64,000 nucleotides of DNA, from positions 177,762 through 241,761 of the forward strand of contig CAYFQE010000001.1 in NCBI GenBank assembly GCA_964345235.1. The letters run 5' to 3'. Of this stretch, positions 25,230 through 34,020 are shown piece after piece; position 1 is the stretch's first letter, and every line of letters starts with the position of its first letter. The notes beneath the pieces were generated by a model. It was not told the origin of the DNA, made no database searches, and saw nothing but the letters and a program-made list of their open reading frames with translations. Both the position numbers and the translations under genes were made by a program. Source of the stretch: Scatomorpha sp964345235 (GTDB lineage Bacteria; Bacillota; Clostridia; Oscillospirales; Oscillospiraceae).

Positions 25230-27044
25230 TCAGTTTACGCAAGGCATGGCGAAAACATTTTTCCCTATATCAATATCTATATGTTCATCTTTGCTCAAGG
25301 CCTCACTAATCTTTAAGGCTACATCATTTTCAACAATAAAGAGTATAATCTCAACTTCCTTTTCGAAAAAGCGCTTAAGCTCGAGGAAGTCGCCTTCCGT
25401 CTTAACGCTACCATGTCTGCCGTGAAGAATTGTAGCGGGACCAGCGCCGGCGCTTCTGGCCACATCAACAACACGATCGGCATAATTTTTGGGTACTCTA
25501 ACAAAAAGAGAAACGCGCGCAACTCCAATATTTTCCTCTAAAACAGATACTTCTCTTGCCGGATGTGTCTCAGGAAGCTCCCTTGCGGCTTTTATCTTGA
25601 CTATTACTCCTAAAATCATTATCGATAAAACCGGCATCATGGCAACCGCCGCTATAACGCCAAACCCCTCGCTCATCAAGTCTGCTCCTGGCGAGCCCAT
25701 TGCTGCGCCGTTTGCAAATGCGAGAACAAATGTTGCCGTTATAGGCCCCGAGGCAACTCCGCCCGCATCATAGGCAATACCTACAATGAGCGGATCTGCA
25801 AAAAACGAAAGTATAACTGCTGTTGCAAATCCCGGAATCAGAAAATAAGTGAGTTCCAGTTCCGGTTTTATTACTCTGAGCATCGCGATAAAAACAGCAA
25901 TTGCAACTCCCAGAGAAAGCACAATTTTAATGAGCTTTGAAGAAAGGCGCCCTCCCGTATTGTCCTCAATCTGATGGCAAAGGACAATTACCGCAGGCTC
26001 GACCAAAACAACGATAAGACCTATGGCAAATCCTGTAAGAAGTAAAATCCACTCTCCTCTCTTTGCTATCTCCATGCCCAAGATTGTTCCCATCTCCATA
26101 AAGCCGGAATATATTCCCGAAAGAAACAGCATCAGTCCGACATAGCAGAACGCCACTCCCGAAAACACCTTTATCATCGACTTCTTTTTGAGTCGTCTGC
26201 CGAAGAAATTCCAAATTAAAAAGAGGGATACAAGCGGAAGCAGTGTATAGAAAGCTCTTACATACTCAGCTTTAAATGTAGAGCTAAGTTTTTCTCTTAT
26301 TCCCATTGTAGCTTCGATTGCTATTGTTGGATTTTCGAATGTTTGCTTTCCAAGCAAGATACTCATAAGAAGAACAATAAGAACCGGCCCGGCACTCATA
26401 GCCCCAACCATACCGAAATCTTCGCTTAAACCATCTAGTCTGTCTGTACTTCTTATACGCCCGAAACCTACTGCAAGGGCAAGGGCAAACGGAGTTGTAA
26501 GAGCTCCCGTAGTTGCTCCGGAAGCATCGTAGGCAAACCCCACAAACTCTTTTTGGCTTATAACCGACAGTGTAAGTAATATTACATATGTTATTGCCAT
26601 AAATCGTACATTTGATGCCCCTCTAACTCTAACTATCGAGGCTGCAGCTATTAATATTCCCACGCCGAATGAAACCGCCAAAACAAAACGAATAGCGCCA
26701 ATCACTCCGCCTGAACTCATCTCGAGTTGGATGCTGAGGATATGAAGATCGGGCTCTGCAACCGTTACAATAAATCCTATTAAAAAAATCAATATCAAAA
26801 AGGCAATAGTTGTCTTGGATTTTGCGGCTTCAAGCGCAAAATATTCTCCTATAATTCCCATAGCAAGATCTATTCCGACCAGGAAAAGCGAAAGTCCCAC
26901 TATTAGCAAAAAGCTTCCAATCAAAAAAAGCACAAAAACATTTTGATTGAAATCGACAAATATAAAGTAAAGAGCCATAATCAATATAACCATAGGTAAA
27001 ACCGAAGCTATGACTTCTTTAAATTTCTCCTTAATTAGATTCAT
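25230..27044 (-). CDS. DUF1538 membrane protein with two repeats and a C-terminal PII-like domain
   Basis: 604 residues with roughly a dozen membrane segments, in two homologous halves. Each half has an EP motif in a helix (97-98 in AEPDLHILSIQLE, 349-350 in VEPAVIVLCHQIE), followed by a GG, and then a GxAYDAxG loop (170-176 and 423-429) with a second Gly/Thr-rich helix. This is the DUF1538 pattern, a predicted transporter or channel of unknown substrate. From about residue 507 to the end the chain becomes soluble, with SAGAGPATILHGRHGS, resembling the T-loop region of PII-like proteins. It follows a separate tandem PII-like gene by 11 bases, so a transporter gated by a PII-type sensor is a reasonable inference. 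Confidence 0.82.
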   Translation of the reverse strand: MNLIKEKFKEVIASVLPMVILIMALYFIFVDFNQNVFVLFLIGSFLLIVGLSLFLVGIDLAMGIIGEYFALEAAKSKTTIAFLILIFLIGFIVTVAEPDLHILSIQLEMSSGGVIGAIRFVLAVSFGVGILIAAASIVRVRGASNVRFMAITYVILLTLSVISQKEFVGFAYDASGATTGALTTPFALALAVGFGRIRSTDRLDGLSEDFGMVGAMSAGPVLIVLLMSILLGKQTFENPTIAIEATMGIREKLSSTFKAEYVRAFYTLLPLVSLFLIWNFFGRRLKKKSMIKVFSGVAFCYVGLMLFLSGIYSGFMEMGTILGMEIAKRGEWILLLTGFAIGLIVVLVEPAVIVLCHQIEDNTGGRLSSKLIKIVLSLGVAIAVFIAMLRVIKPELELTYFLIPGFATAVILSFFADPLIVGIAYDAGGVASGPITATFVLAFANGAAMGSPGADLMSEGFGVIAAVAMMPVLSIMILGVIVKIKAARELPETHPAREVSVLEENIGVARVSLFVRVPKNYADRVVDVARSAGAGPATILHGRHGSVKTEGDFLELKRFFEKEVEIILFIVENDVALKISEALSKDEHIDIDIGKNVFAMPCVN

Positions 27045-27055
27045 AGTTCTACCTC

Positions 27056-27706
27056 CTAAAACTGCATAAAGCCAGCAAACTTGCCCACAGGCAACACAAA
27101 TGAAATACCTGTGCCCGGCTTTTCGAGCTCAAGCTCTCTATCGAGCGCAGACTTCACACGAAGCGCATCCGTCTTTGACATAATATTTATTACAATGTCT
27201 TTTTCCGGATCAATTATTATAGGAAAGTGAAAATTTTCGGGGACACCTGCACCTCTGCCTCGGATTACTGTGCCACCTCTGGCCCCTTCCCTAACCGCAA
27301 TATCCATACACATATCTGCCATTCCCGACTCGACGATTGTCATTAGACAGCAGGTTGCTTCCTTATCCTCGATACTATCGTTTGTGTGCCCGCTACCTTT
27401 TAAATCATTAAAGTTAGTGGGAAAAACAAACGGCAAAGTGAAAGCTACTCCTGTGTTGTGTCCTTTAATATAAACTTCATCACTCAAAAGGGCAAAAACC
27501 TCATCTTCAATGCTAGAATTTACACGGCAAATAACAATCTCTTTATACAGAACATTAAGTCCCAAAAAATCGAATTTCGACGGTTTATTTGTGCCCTCTC
27601 CAAAAAGAATAACCATATCATCTGTGCCTATATTGAACTCTTTTAGTCTTCTGACGAGCAGATGAGTCTTATTTTTTTCTACTATTACAACCAAGATGCT
27701 GTTCAA
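27056..27706 (-). CDS. Tandem PII-like (GlnB-fold) regulatory protein
   Basis: 216 residues, probably two ferredoxin-like PII modules in one chain. The first half (about 1-95) starts MNSILVVIVEKNKTHLLV. The second (about 117-216) has AREGARGGTVIRGRGAG, the T-loop region of PII proteins, and ends PGTGISFVLPVGKF, at the B-loop position. Starts at TTG behind GGGAG. PII-like proteins bind nucleotides or other small effectors and usually dock on a transporter encoded beside them; here the neighbour is the DUF1538 membrane protein. The effector cannot be read from the sequence. Confidence 0.8.
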   Translation of the reverse strand: MNSILVVIVEKNKTHLLVRRLKEFNIGTDDMVILFGEGTNKPSKFDFLGLNVLYKEIVICRVNSSIEDEVFALLSDEVYIKGHNTGVAFTLPFVFPTNFNDLKGSGHTNDSIEDKEATCCLMTIVESGMADMCMDIAVREGARGGTVIRGRGAGVPENFHFPIIIDPEKDIVINIMSKTDALRVKSALDRELELEKPGTGISFVLPVGKFAGFMQF

Positions 27707-27742
27707 ATTGCTGATTCTCCCTTCACTACATTCTAAATCACA

Positions 27743-28444
27743 TTAAAAATGCCATCTTTTTCTTAATTCTTCCCTTAAAGAAGGGGTTTTTATAACTATA
27801 AATATCGGAATCGACAGGCCTATGCAGATTGCTAAAACTATCATCGACCAGAATGGGCTCCATACACCAAAAAGATAGTTGTCGATCATAAGCTCACATA
27901 AAACGCAAAAAAGCACAACACCGTATAGGCAAATCAAAATCCGATGAAGTATTGATCTGCGCTTCGAATATAATATCATAGAAACAATAAAAACTGTTGC
28001 CGACAAAAGAAAGATAAGAGGAATAATTAGATTAAGGTAAATCTCCATTCCGCCTTTTAATGCCGCTATTAAGCCCAAATATGCCGCAACTGAAATAAGA
28101 TCAATTGAAAGCCTTGACCAAAAAAGCAGCGTTCTTGTAAGTAACGGCAAGACGAACCATACCCACAGCATGGCCATAGCTCCAATTATATAGAGCGACC
28201 AAAACTGCTCCCTATCAAAAATAAGATTAAGCACACCGAATAAAACCGAAACAGATAGGAGCATACTTGAAATAAGTATTGCAAGCTCTATTCTTGAAAC
28301 CGGTTTGATATCCCCGCCCTCGGAGGGGAAAAATGTGTCGCTTGAGATCATTTCGACATGAGGATTATTTACCGGCGTATTGCATAAAGGGCACTCTTTC
28401 AGAGAAATCCCAAGCTCAACGCCGCAGTTAACGCAGTAAGACAT
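27743..28444 (-). CDS. Zinc-ribbon membrane protein (DUF6320-like)
   Basis: 233 residues. The first 25 residues contain two CxxC knuckles (CVNC and CPLC), a short zinc ribbon, followed by a linker and about six membrane helices from residue 50 to 215, with a basic tail. I recall this combination as the DUF6320 type, commonly encoded beside a condensation-like acyltransferase, which is exactly the neighbour here (17-base overlap). No enzymatic motif is seen. A partner or regulator of the acyltransferase is an inference. Confidence 0.7.
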   Translation of the reverse strand: MSYCVNCGVELGISLKECPLCNTPVNNPHVEMISSDTFFPSEGGDIKPVSRIELAILISSMLLSVSVLFGVLNLIFDREQFWSLYIIGAMAMLWVWFVLPLLTRTLLFWSRLSIDLISVAAYLGLIAALKGGMEIYLNLIIPLIFLLSATVFIVSMILYSKRRSILHRILICLYGVVLFCVLCELMIDNYLFGVWSPFWSMIVLAICIGLSIPIFIVIKTPSLREELRKRWHF

Positions 28445-29756
28445 TAATTTTTTCCTCCTCTTCTGTTACGGTTTTTCTATTGCTCTCAATTTTTACGGAT
28501 ATTCCATCCCTAACCAAAAACCTAAAAAACTCTCGCTCCAAGTTGCTTTCCTTTTGTGTTCCCGAAAATGTTATTTCCATGGTGTCTTTAAAGCTGATAA
28601 GCGCAACCTGAGGTCTGGGTATAGTCGTTTGTCCTTGGATTGCCTCCATATGTTTTATATGCCTTTGCATTTCTTTAGGTACTTTAAAAATACCTACATT
28701 TGTAAAAAGGACTGAAAACGGCAATACCCCATCTTTATTATATCTGCTTTTTAAAATGACATCTTTAATAAAAATCGGAAATAGTTTCAAAAAAATATTA
28801 TTTTGAAGTTTAACATTTTTTGTAAAGTGGGCTCTCAGTGTCTGTTGAGAATAGTTCAGTTTCATCTGCGCAGAAACAATTTTAGTAATATCATTAAGCG
28901 AATATCTTCCCAATCTGGGGTCTACAAGTAATTGAACGGTTTGCATAAAGTTTCTGAGTGTCTTTGTTTGGAAAAATGCCCTTAGGTTTATCGGCACGCA
29001 CACACTTATAGGCTTTTCGTTATAATATCCTTCTGATTTTTGTTTTTCTATGAGTATATAAATTAAAACCGAGGCAATATATTCGGAAATAGTGCATCCA
29101 TATTTTGCCGCTACCTCTTTCAACTGACCTATCTTTATAAAACCCATAGTCACATTAAAGGTGTAAAACGGCTCTGATGTGCCAATATTGCTGTATACTC
29201 TTTTTTTAAGCTTAAGCCCCTTTGAGTATTTTCCCGCGTACCTTGCGTAAGCATCTTCCCATTCTTCCGGACGAGGCTCTTCGTTTAAATCCAAAACATC
29301 ATTTTCACTCGGAATGTCGTATCCGCATTCTCGTAAATACTGAGCTAAAAGTGTCTTGAAGAAAACCAAGGCTCCCATTCCGTCGGCAACCGCATGAAAA
29401 ACCTCTATTGATATTCTTTTTTTGTAAGAAAAAAATCTGACAAGCCATCCACCGTCCTCGTTAAAGCGCAACGGCATGCACGGGTCCGAAACATCTTCTT
29501 TTACAAACGGACCCTCAGACTTGTTTTCTTCAAAATAATACCAAAAAACACCCTTCCTAATTCTAAAAAAAAATTGAGGAAAGCGGCTTTTAATTTTATA
29601 TATCGCTCTTTGGAGGCAGTCTACGCTAACATTCTCTTCCATCATTGCAGAAAATCTGAATATCATTGAATATTCTTCTCTTTGCATTGCGGAATAGAGA
29701 AAGCTCGCCGTGTCCATTGCCAACCATTTTTTATTTTTCTTGCTCAACGAATCCAC
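28428..29756 (-). CDS. Condensation-domain/alcohol acetyltransferase-like acyltransferase
   Basis: 442 residues, starting at GTG. The segment IEVFHAVADGMGALVFFKTL near 125-145 contains HxxxDG, the catalytic motif of CoA- or carrier-dependent acyltransferases (PapA, condensation domains, alcohol acetyltransferases). The N-terminal half begins with MDTASFLYSAM, and a second hydrophobic half ends near 410, as expected for the two-lobed fold. Likely to transfer an acyl group to an alcohol, lipid or glycan at the membrane; substrate unknown. First gene of a unit with the zinc-ribbon membrane protein, PII-like protein and DUF1538 protein. Confidence 0.75.
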   Translation of the reverse strand: MDSLSKKNKKWLAMDTASFLYSAMQREEYSMIFRFSAMMEENVSVDCLQRAIYKIKSRFPQFFFRIRKGVFWYYFEENKSEGPFVKEDVSDPCMPLRFNEDGGWLVRFFSYKKRISIEVFHAVADGMGALVFFKTLLAQYLRECGYDIPSENDVLDLNEEPRPEEWEDAYARYAGKYSKGLKLKKRVYSNIGTSEPFYTFNVTMGFIKIGQLKEVAAKYGCTISEYIASVLIYILIEKQKSEGYYNEKPISVCVPINLRAFFQTKTLRNFMQTVQLLVDPRLGRYSLNDITKIVSAQMKLNYSQQTLRAHFTKNVKLQNNIFLKLFPIFIKDVILKSRYNKDGVLPFSVLFTNVGIFKVPKEMQRHIKHMEAIQGQTTIPRPQVALISFKDTMEITFSGTQKESNLEREFFRFLVRDGISVKIESNRKTVTEEEEKINVLLR

Positions 29757-29790
29757 TTTGTTCCCTTTTTATTAATTGTTTTCACTTTTC

Positions 29791-29819
29791 TTGAAAGCAG
29801 TATAAACTTGCTATATAAT
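29791..29819 (+). promoter_or_regulatory. Consensus-like promoter upstream of the acetyltransferase remnant
   Basis: TTGAAA (29791-29796), 17 bases, TATAAT (29814-29819). It would transcribe through the remnant into the YbaK-like gene with a leader of more than 300 bases. Confidence 0.7.
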
Positions 29820-29917
29820 GATTTTGCCTATATAGATGTTGTTTAGGACTCAAATTACATATATCAGTCTGTCTAAAACAATAAATCGTATATTTACGCT
29901 CGGAAATTATTGACTGA

Positions 29918-30094
29918 AGTCCTTATTTGGACCAGATTAAAACTAGCCATGATATTATACATATTAAGCATCTGTTTTACAAGCATGGTTGGATTTATAA
30001 ACAGATTCAAAAACATACAACTAAGGAGGCAAATAATAATACAAAGCCTGAACGCTTGTATGAAAAATGCGGTTTTGAATCAAAGGCAGTGTGA
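29918..30094 (+). pseudogene. C-terminal remnant of a GNAT-type acetyltransferase
   Basis: The frame is open for 58 codons after a TGA stop and has no good start. It ends with RLYEKCGFESKAV, the helix-turn-strand (LYEKxGF) typical of the end of GNAT acetyltransferases, where it binds acetyl-CoA. The preceding residues (KHLFYKHGWIYKQIQKHT) are less recognisable. No N-terminal part of the enzyme was found upstream, so this is probably a decayed gene. Confidence 0.5.
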
Positions 30095-30166
30095 CATGCT
30101 TTAACTGAAAAAGAATCGCTCGCCGCCACTTAAGATACTAGAATATTTAACATGAGGTGTAACAGA

Positions 30167-30637
30167 TTGTCTATCGAAAACGGAAGAGAACATTTCAGAG
30201 TCTTGGGAATTGAAGACAGGGTGCTTGAGTTTGATGTTTCGAGTGCTACTGTCCCACTTGCCGCAAAAGCCTTGGGTGTTGAGCACGGTAAAATCGCTAA
30301 AACTCTCTCTTTTAAGAGTCCAGAAAATGAGGTTTTCTTGGTTTTAGCTGCCGGTGATGTTAAAATTGACAACAAGAAATTCAAGCAGACTTTTAAGCAC
30401 AAAGCAAAAATGCTTACTGCCGAAGAAGCTTTGGAGCTTGTGGGTCACCCGGTCGGAGGTGTCTGTCCCTTCGGAATAAAGGACGGTGTGAGCGTATATT
30501 TAGACGAAAGTTTAAAGCGATTTGATACCGTTTTTCCATCTGTCGGCAGCCCTAACAGCGCAATCGAGTTAAATATTGAAGAACTTTATAAATACTCATC
30601 TGCTAAGTCGTGGGTTGATGTAAGCAAGCTCGATTAA
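30167..30637 (+). CDS. YbaK/EbsC family aminoacyl-tRNA deacylase-like protein
   Basis: About 156 residues of the YbaK/ProX fold. Members hydrolyse mischarged aminoacyl-tRNA (for example Cys-tRNA-Pro) in trans. AAKALGVEHGKIAKTLSFK carries the conserved lysine, and VGGVCPFGI is the other family hallmark. The start is placed at TTG 30167 because GAGGTG lies nine bases before it, inside the alternative frame from ATG 30152. It is followed 19 bases later by the PAP2 gene. Confidence 0.88.
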   Translation: MSIENGREHFRVLGIEDRVLEFDVSSATVPLAAKALGVEHGKIAKTLSFKSPENEVFLVLAAGDVKIDNKKFKQTFKHKAKMLTAEEALELVGHPVGGVCPFGIKDGVSVYLDESLKRFDTVFPSVGSPNSAIELNIEELYKYSSAKSWVDVSKLD

Positions 30638-30656
30638 TTATTTTGAGGTAAAAACA

Positions 30657-31220
30657 ATGACCATAGCTGAAATCGACATTCTTCGGGGTATCCAAGAGAT
30701 ATTCCAATGCGCATTTTTAGACACAATTATGCCCCCACTGACAAGCTTAGGTAATAAGGGTATAATTTGGATTGTTCTTGCTGTTTTTTTACTTCTTTTT
30801 AGGAAGACAAGAAAGCTCGGACTGGCGGTCGGTTTTGCTCTCATTTTCGATTTGATTCTCTGTAATATTACGCTCAAACCCCTCATTGCCAGAATCAGGC
30901 CCTTTGAATTAGTTCAATTTGAGCTTCTTATCGCGTCACCACACGACTTTTCTTTCCCTTCAGGACATACTGCCGCCTCTTTCAGCGCTGTTTTTGCTCT
31001 GGTATTTTCAAAGTCAAAAATTTACATTCCCTCTTTGATATTGGCTGTCATAATTGCATTTTCTCGTCTTTATTTATTTGTCCACTATCCGAGCGATATA
31101 TTAGGCGGCATCATCGTAGGCTTCGTTTGCGGATATTTAGGCTCATTTATTGTAAAAAAGATTTTTGAGTACTTTGAAAATAAGAAATCCGAAAATATCT
31201 CCTGCAAATTTTCGGAATAG
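30657..31220 (+). CDS. PAP2 family membrane phosphatase
   Basis: 187-residue integral membrane phosphatase with the three PAP2 motifs: KPLIARIRP (KxxxxxxRP), FPSGHTAAS (PSGH) and SRLYLFVHYPSD (SRxxxxxHxxxD). Such proteins dephosphorylate undecaprenyl pyrophosphate, phosphatidic acid or similar lipids on the outer side of the membrane. UppP/BacA is also encoded in this window (47775-48626), so recycling of undecaprenyl pyrophosphate may be redundant. Confidence 0.92.
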   Translation: MTIAEIDILRGIQEIFQCAFLDTIMPPLTSLGNKGIIWIVLAVFLLLFRKTRKLGLAVGFALIFDLILCNITLKPLIARIRPFELVQFELLIASPHDFSFPSGHTAASFSAVFALVFSKSKIYIPSLILAVIIAFSRLYLFVHYPSDILGGIIVGFVCGYLGSFIVKKIFEYFENKKSENISCKFSE

Positions 31221-31272
31221 TAAACACTTCTTATCTGTCTATATTACGCAATTTTTGAAAGGTGTTGATAAA

Positions 31273-32739
31273 ATGAAGCGAATTTTGATTATAACTCTGC
31301 TAATTCTTTCTGTTTTTATTTTGTCCGCTTGCGGAGAAGAAATTGTCTTTAAAAACGGAACTCACAACTCCTACGCAAAGGAGTTGACTATAGTGCTTGA
31401 GGCGGATGAGATGCCTCTGCTGGAGAATTTCACTAAGCTTAAAACCTTGGATTTAAGCGGCAGCACTTGCTATAAAGAAATTGAAGATTATAAAAAAGCG
31501 CACCCTGATGTAGCGCTCACTTATACCGTAAACCTAGGCAATATTGATGTACCTTATGATATTGAGAGTCTTGTTTTAAATGAAGATGATGCAAAGATAG
31601 AGCCGCTGGTTAATAATCTCGAGTATTTACGAAACTTAAAATCTTTAGATCTTAGCAATGTACTTTTACCAAGAGAGCAGTTAGAGGCTGTATTAAATAA
31701 GTACACGGATATTGATATCACAAAAACAATTTTACTCTTCGGAAATCAATATTCTTATGATACAAAAGAAATTGAGCTCTCGGAAATACGACCTGAAGAA
31801 ATTGTCCGTCTTGGCGAGAACATAGAGCATCTCCCCTATCTTGAAAAAATAACACTAAGTACACCGTCAGACGGCAGTTCATATGCCCTTTCGGATTTGG
31901 AAACGCTGAGTAAGACCGTGCCGGGAATAACTATTGATTACAGTTTTAATTTTTACGGGCAGGATATTTCATTGGCGCAAACACGCTTGGAATACGACAA
32001 AGTTCATTTCGGCCCAGAGGCTCTTCCGGAAATTAGAAGTCTGATTTCACTAATGCCCAATCTTGAATATTTAAAGCTTGCGGATGCCGATATTCCCAGT
32101 GCGGAAATGCAGGCTCTTAAAGAAGAGTTCACCAATGTTAAAATTGTTTGGCGTGTCCACTTCGGCGAGTACATGCACTGCCTTACAGACGAAGAAACCA
32201 TACGCGCAATATTTAAGCTAAACGACACAAACTGCCATGAACTGAGATATTGTGAAGATGTCAAGTATATGGATATCGGTCACAATTCGGATTTGACCGA
32301 CACAAGCTTTATAGCTCATATGCCGAAGCTTGAGATAGTCATACTTTCCGGCAGCCCTTTTAGCGACACCACCCCTTTCGCAAACTGCCCGAATCTTCAA
32401 TTTTTAGAGTTAGTTTGGTGTGGAAATGTGAAAGATATAAGCTCGCTCAAAAATTGTACTAAACTTGAATATCTTAATTTGTGCTACAACCAGGTTACCG
32501 ACCTGAGCCCTCTTGACGATTTGCCGTTAAAAAGATTTATGTATTACACACCCAAAGTTTCCGCACAGCAACAAAAAGAATTTATTGAAAAACACCCCGA
32601 TTGCTGGACAAACTTCAGCGGACTCAACCCCTATGTGCTGGGATGGCGCTATGATGATCAGGGCTTTACTTGGTCTGATATGTATAAGAAAGTTCGTGAG
32701 GTGTTCGGATATGATGAGAACTTCTACAACAACAGCTGA
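31273..32739 (+). CDS. Leucine-rich-repeat lipoprotein, first copy
   Basis: 488-residue secreted lipoprotein. The start at ATG 31273 follows GAAAGGTG and gives a typical type II signal peptide with lipobox LSAC (Cys20). The mature part is a series of degenerate leucine-rich repeats, for example LKTLDLSGST, LPNLEYLKLADADI, LEIVILSGSP, LQFLELVW and LEYLNLCYNQVTDLSPL. It ends in a non-repeat cap around CWTNF and GWRYDD. Surface anchored and probably a protein- or glycan-binding solenoid; ligand unknown. Directly followed by a paralogue (32711-34018) that shares all landmarks. Confidence 0.85.
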   Translation: MKRILIITLLILSVFILSACGEEIVFKNGTHNSYAKELTIVLEADEMPLLENFTKLKTLDLSGSTCYKEIEDYKKAHPDVALTYTVNLGNIDVPYDIESLVLNEDDAKIEPLVNNLEYLRNLKSLDLSNVLLPREQLEAVLNKYTDIDITKTILLFGNQYSYDTKEIELSEIRPEEIVRLGENIEHLPYLEKITLSTPSDGSSYALSDLETLSKTVPGITIDYSFNFYGQDISLAQTRLEYDKVHFGPEALPEIRSLISLMPNLEYLKLADADIPSAEMQALKEEFTNVKIVWRVHFGEYMHCLTDEETIRAIFKLNDTNCHELRYCEDVKYMDIGHNSDLTDTSFIAHMPKLEIVILSGSPFSDTTPFANCPNLQFLELVWCGNVKDISSLKNCTKLEYLNLCYNQVTDLSPLDDLPLKRFMYYTPKVSAQQQKEFIEKHPDCWTNFSGLNPYVLGWRYDDQGFTWSDMYKKVREVFGYDENFYNNS

Positions 32740-34018
32740 TAAAAGCTATCGCAAACTAATTAAAGTCAGAGCCGCACTATTACTCTCACTCATAGTAGCG
32801 GCTCTGCTACTGTCCGCTTGTGTAAAAGAAATTGAGTTTTCGAGCGCCAGCTTCGGCGCAAATTCGGAAAGCTTAAGCCTCACTATTCAGCCTCACGAAT
32901 TTGAGCTTTTGGAAGGCTTTACACAACTGAAAACTCTGGACTTGAGCGGAAGCACTTGCTATGAAGAAATTGAGACTTTTAGGAAAGCAAATCCTGATAT
33001 CTCGGTTTATTATACGGTTAATTTGGGAGGCCATACGATTCCATTTGACGCTACAGAGCTTGACCTTGCGAGCCTCGGAATTGAATCTCTAGAAGAGCTT
33101 AGCGGCGTTATCGGGCATTTCCCTTTTTTAAAAACCGTTAAACTATCGAGTGAAATTCCTTACAACATATCCGAACTTAAAAGTCTAAGCATTGCGGCAA
33201 ACGGCGCCGCTTTGGATTACAGCTTTGATTATTATGGCAGACACATAACTCTTTTAGACTCAAGGCTTGAATATGACAAAGTTTACTTCGGTCCGGAGGC
33301 TCTTGGCGAGATAAGAGATTTAATCTCGATAATGCCAAATCTTGAATATTTGAAACTGGCGGACGCGGGTATTTCAAACGAGGATATGTATGCCCTCAAA
33401 ACAGAATTTCCAAATGTTAAGATTGTTTGGAGAGTCTATTTTGGAGAATATATGCACTGTTTGACCGATGAGGAAACAATAAGAGCTATTTTCAAGCTTA
33501 ATGACAAGAACTGCCACGACCTCAAGTATTGCGAAGATGTCAAATATATGGACATCGGACACAACAGCTATCTGTGGAACACGGAATTTATTAAGCATAT
33601 GCCCAAGCTTGAAATTCTCATCCTCTCGGGAAGCCCTTTTACCGATACCAGTTTTTTGGCACACACTCCCAACTTACAGTTTTTGGAATTTGTCTGGTGC
33701 TCTTACGTGAGCGACATTTCCCCAATCGTCAACTGTAATAATTTGGAGTATTTAAATCTCTCATATAACAAAGTCACTGATTTAAGCCCCTTGGATGAGC
33801 TGCCGCTTAAAAGATTTATGTTTTTATCTTCCAAGATAGACAAAACAAAGCAAGAAGAATTTATTGCAAAGCATCCCGATTGCTGGACAAACTTCTATGG
33901 TGAAAATCCGTATTTTGTTGGATGGCGCTACGATGATGTGAACTTTACTCGCTGTGAGATTTATCAAAAAGTGAGAGATGTTTTCAGATATGACGAAAAC
34001 TTCTACAACAACAGCTGA
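32711..34018 (+). CDS. Leucine-rich-repeat lipoprotein, second copy
   Basis: 435-residue paralogue of the preceding protein. ATG 32711 overlaps the last 29 bases of the first gene in another frame and follows GAGGTG by 7 bases, which strongly supports this start. The signal peptide has a charged n-region and lipobox LSAC (Cys37). The LRR landmarks repeat in the same order: LKTLDLSGST, LPNLEYLKLADAGI, LEILILSGSP, LEYLNLSYNKVTDLSPL, then CWTNF, GWRYDD and the same last nine residues, YDENFYNNS. It is shorter because of missing segments in the first third. Translationally coupled to the first copy. Confidence 0.85.
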   Translation: MMRTSTTTADKSYRKLIKVRAALLLSLIVAALLLSACVKEIEFSSASFGANSESLSLTIQPHEFELLEGFTQLKTLDLSGSTCYEEIETFRKANPDISVYYTVNLGGHTIPFDATELDLASLGIESLEELSGVIGHFPFLKTVKLSSEIPYNISELKSLSIAANGAALDYSFDYYGRHITLLDSRLEYDKVYFGPEALGEIRDLISIMPNLEYLKLADAGISNEDMYALKTEFPNVKIVWRVYFGEYMHCLTDEETIRAIFKLNDKNCHDLKYCEDVKYMDIGHNSYLWNTEFIKHMPKLEILILSGSPFTDTSFLAHTPNLQFLEFVWCSYVSDISPIVNCNNLEYLNLSYNKVTDLSPLDELPLKRFMFLSSKIDKTKQEEFIAKHPDCWTNFYGENPYFVGWRYDDVNFTRCEIYQKVRDVFRYDENFYNNS

Positions 34019-34020
34019 TA

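Larger units (their letters stand above)
29757..30166. other. Intergenic region with a promoter and a gene remnant
   Basis: 410 bases between divergent units. It holds a well-formed plus-strand promoter (29791-29819) and a 58-codon fragment that looks like the end of an acetyltransferase (29918-30094). Nothing else with coding character is seen. Confidence 0.6.

Noticed and set aside
29910..30104. 64-codon plus-strand frame over the acetyltransferase remnant
   Set aside because: It lies in a different frame from the recognisable LYEKCGF fragment and has no ribosome binding site or family likeness.
31273..34018. Calling the LRR lipoproteins internalins or invasion factors
   Set aside because: They have lipoboxes and LRR-like repeats but no internalin cap, LPXTG motif or pathogenicity context. 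The function is unknown.
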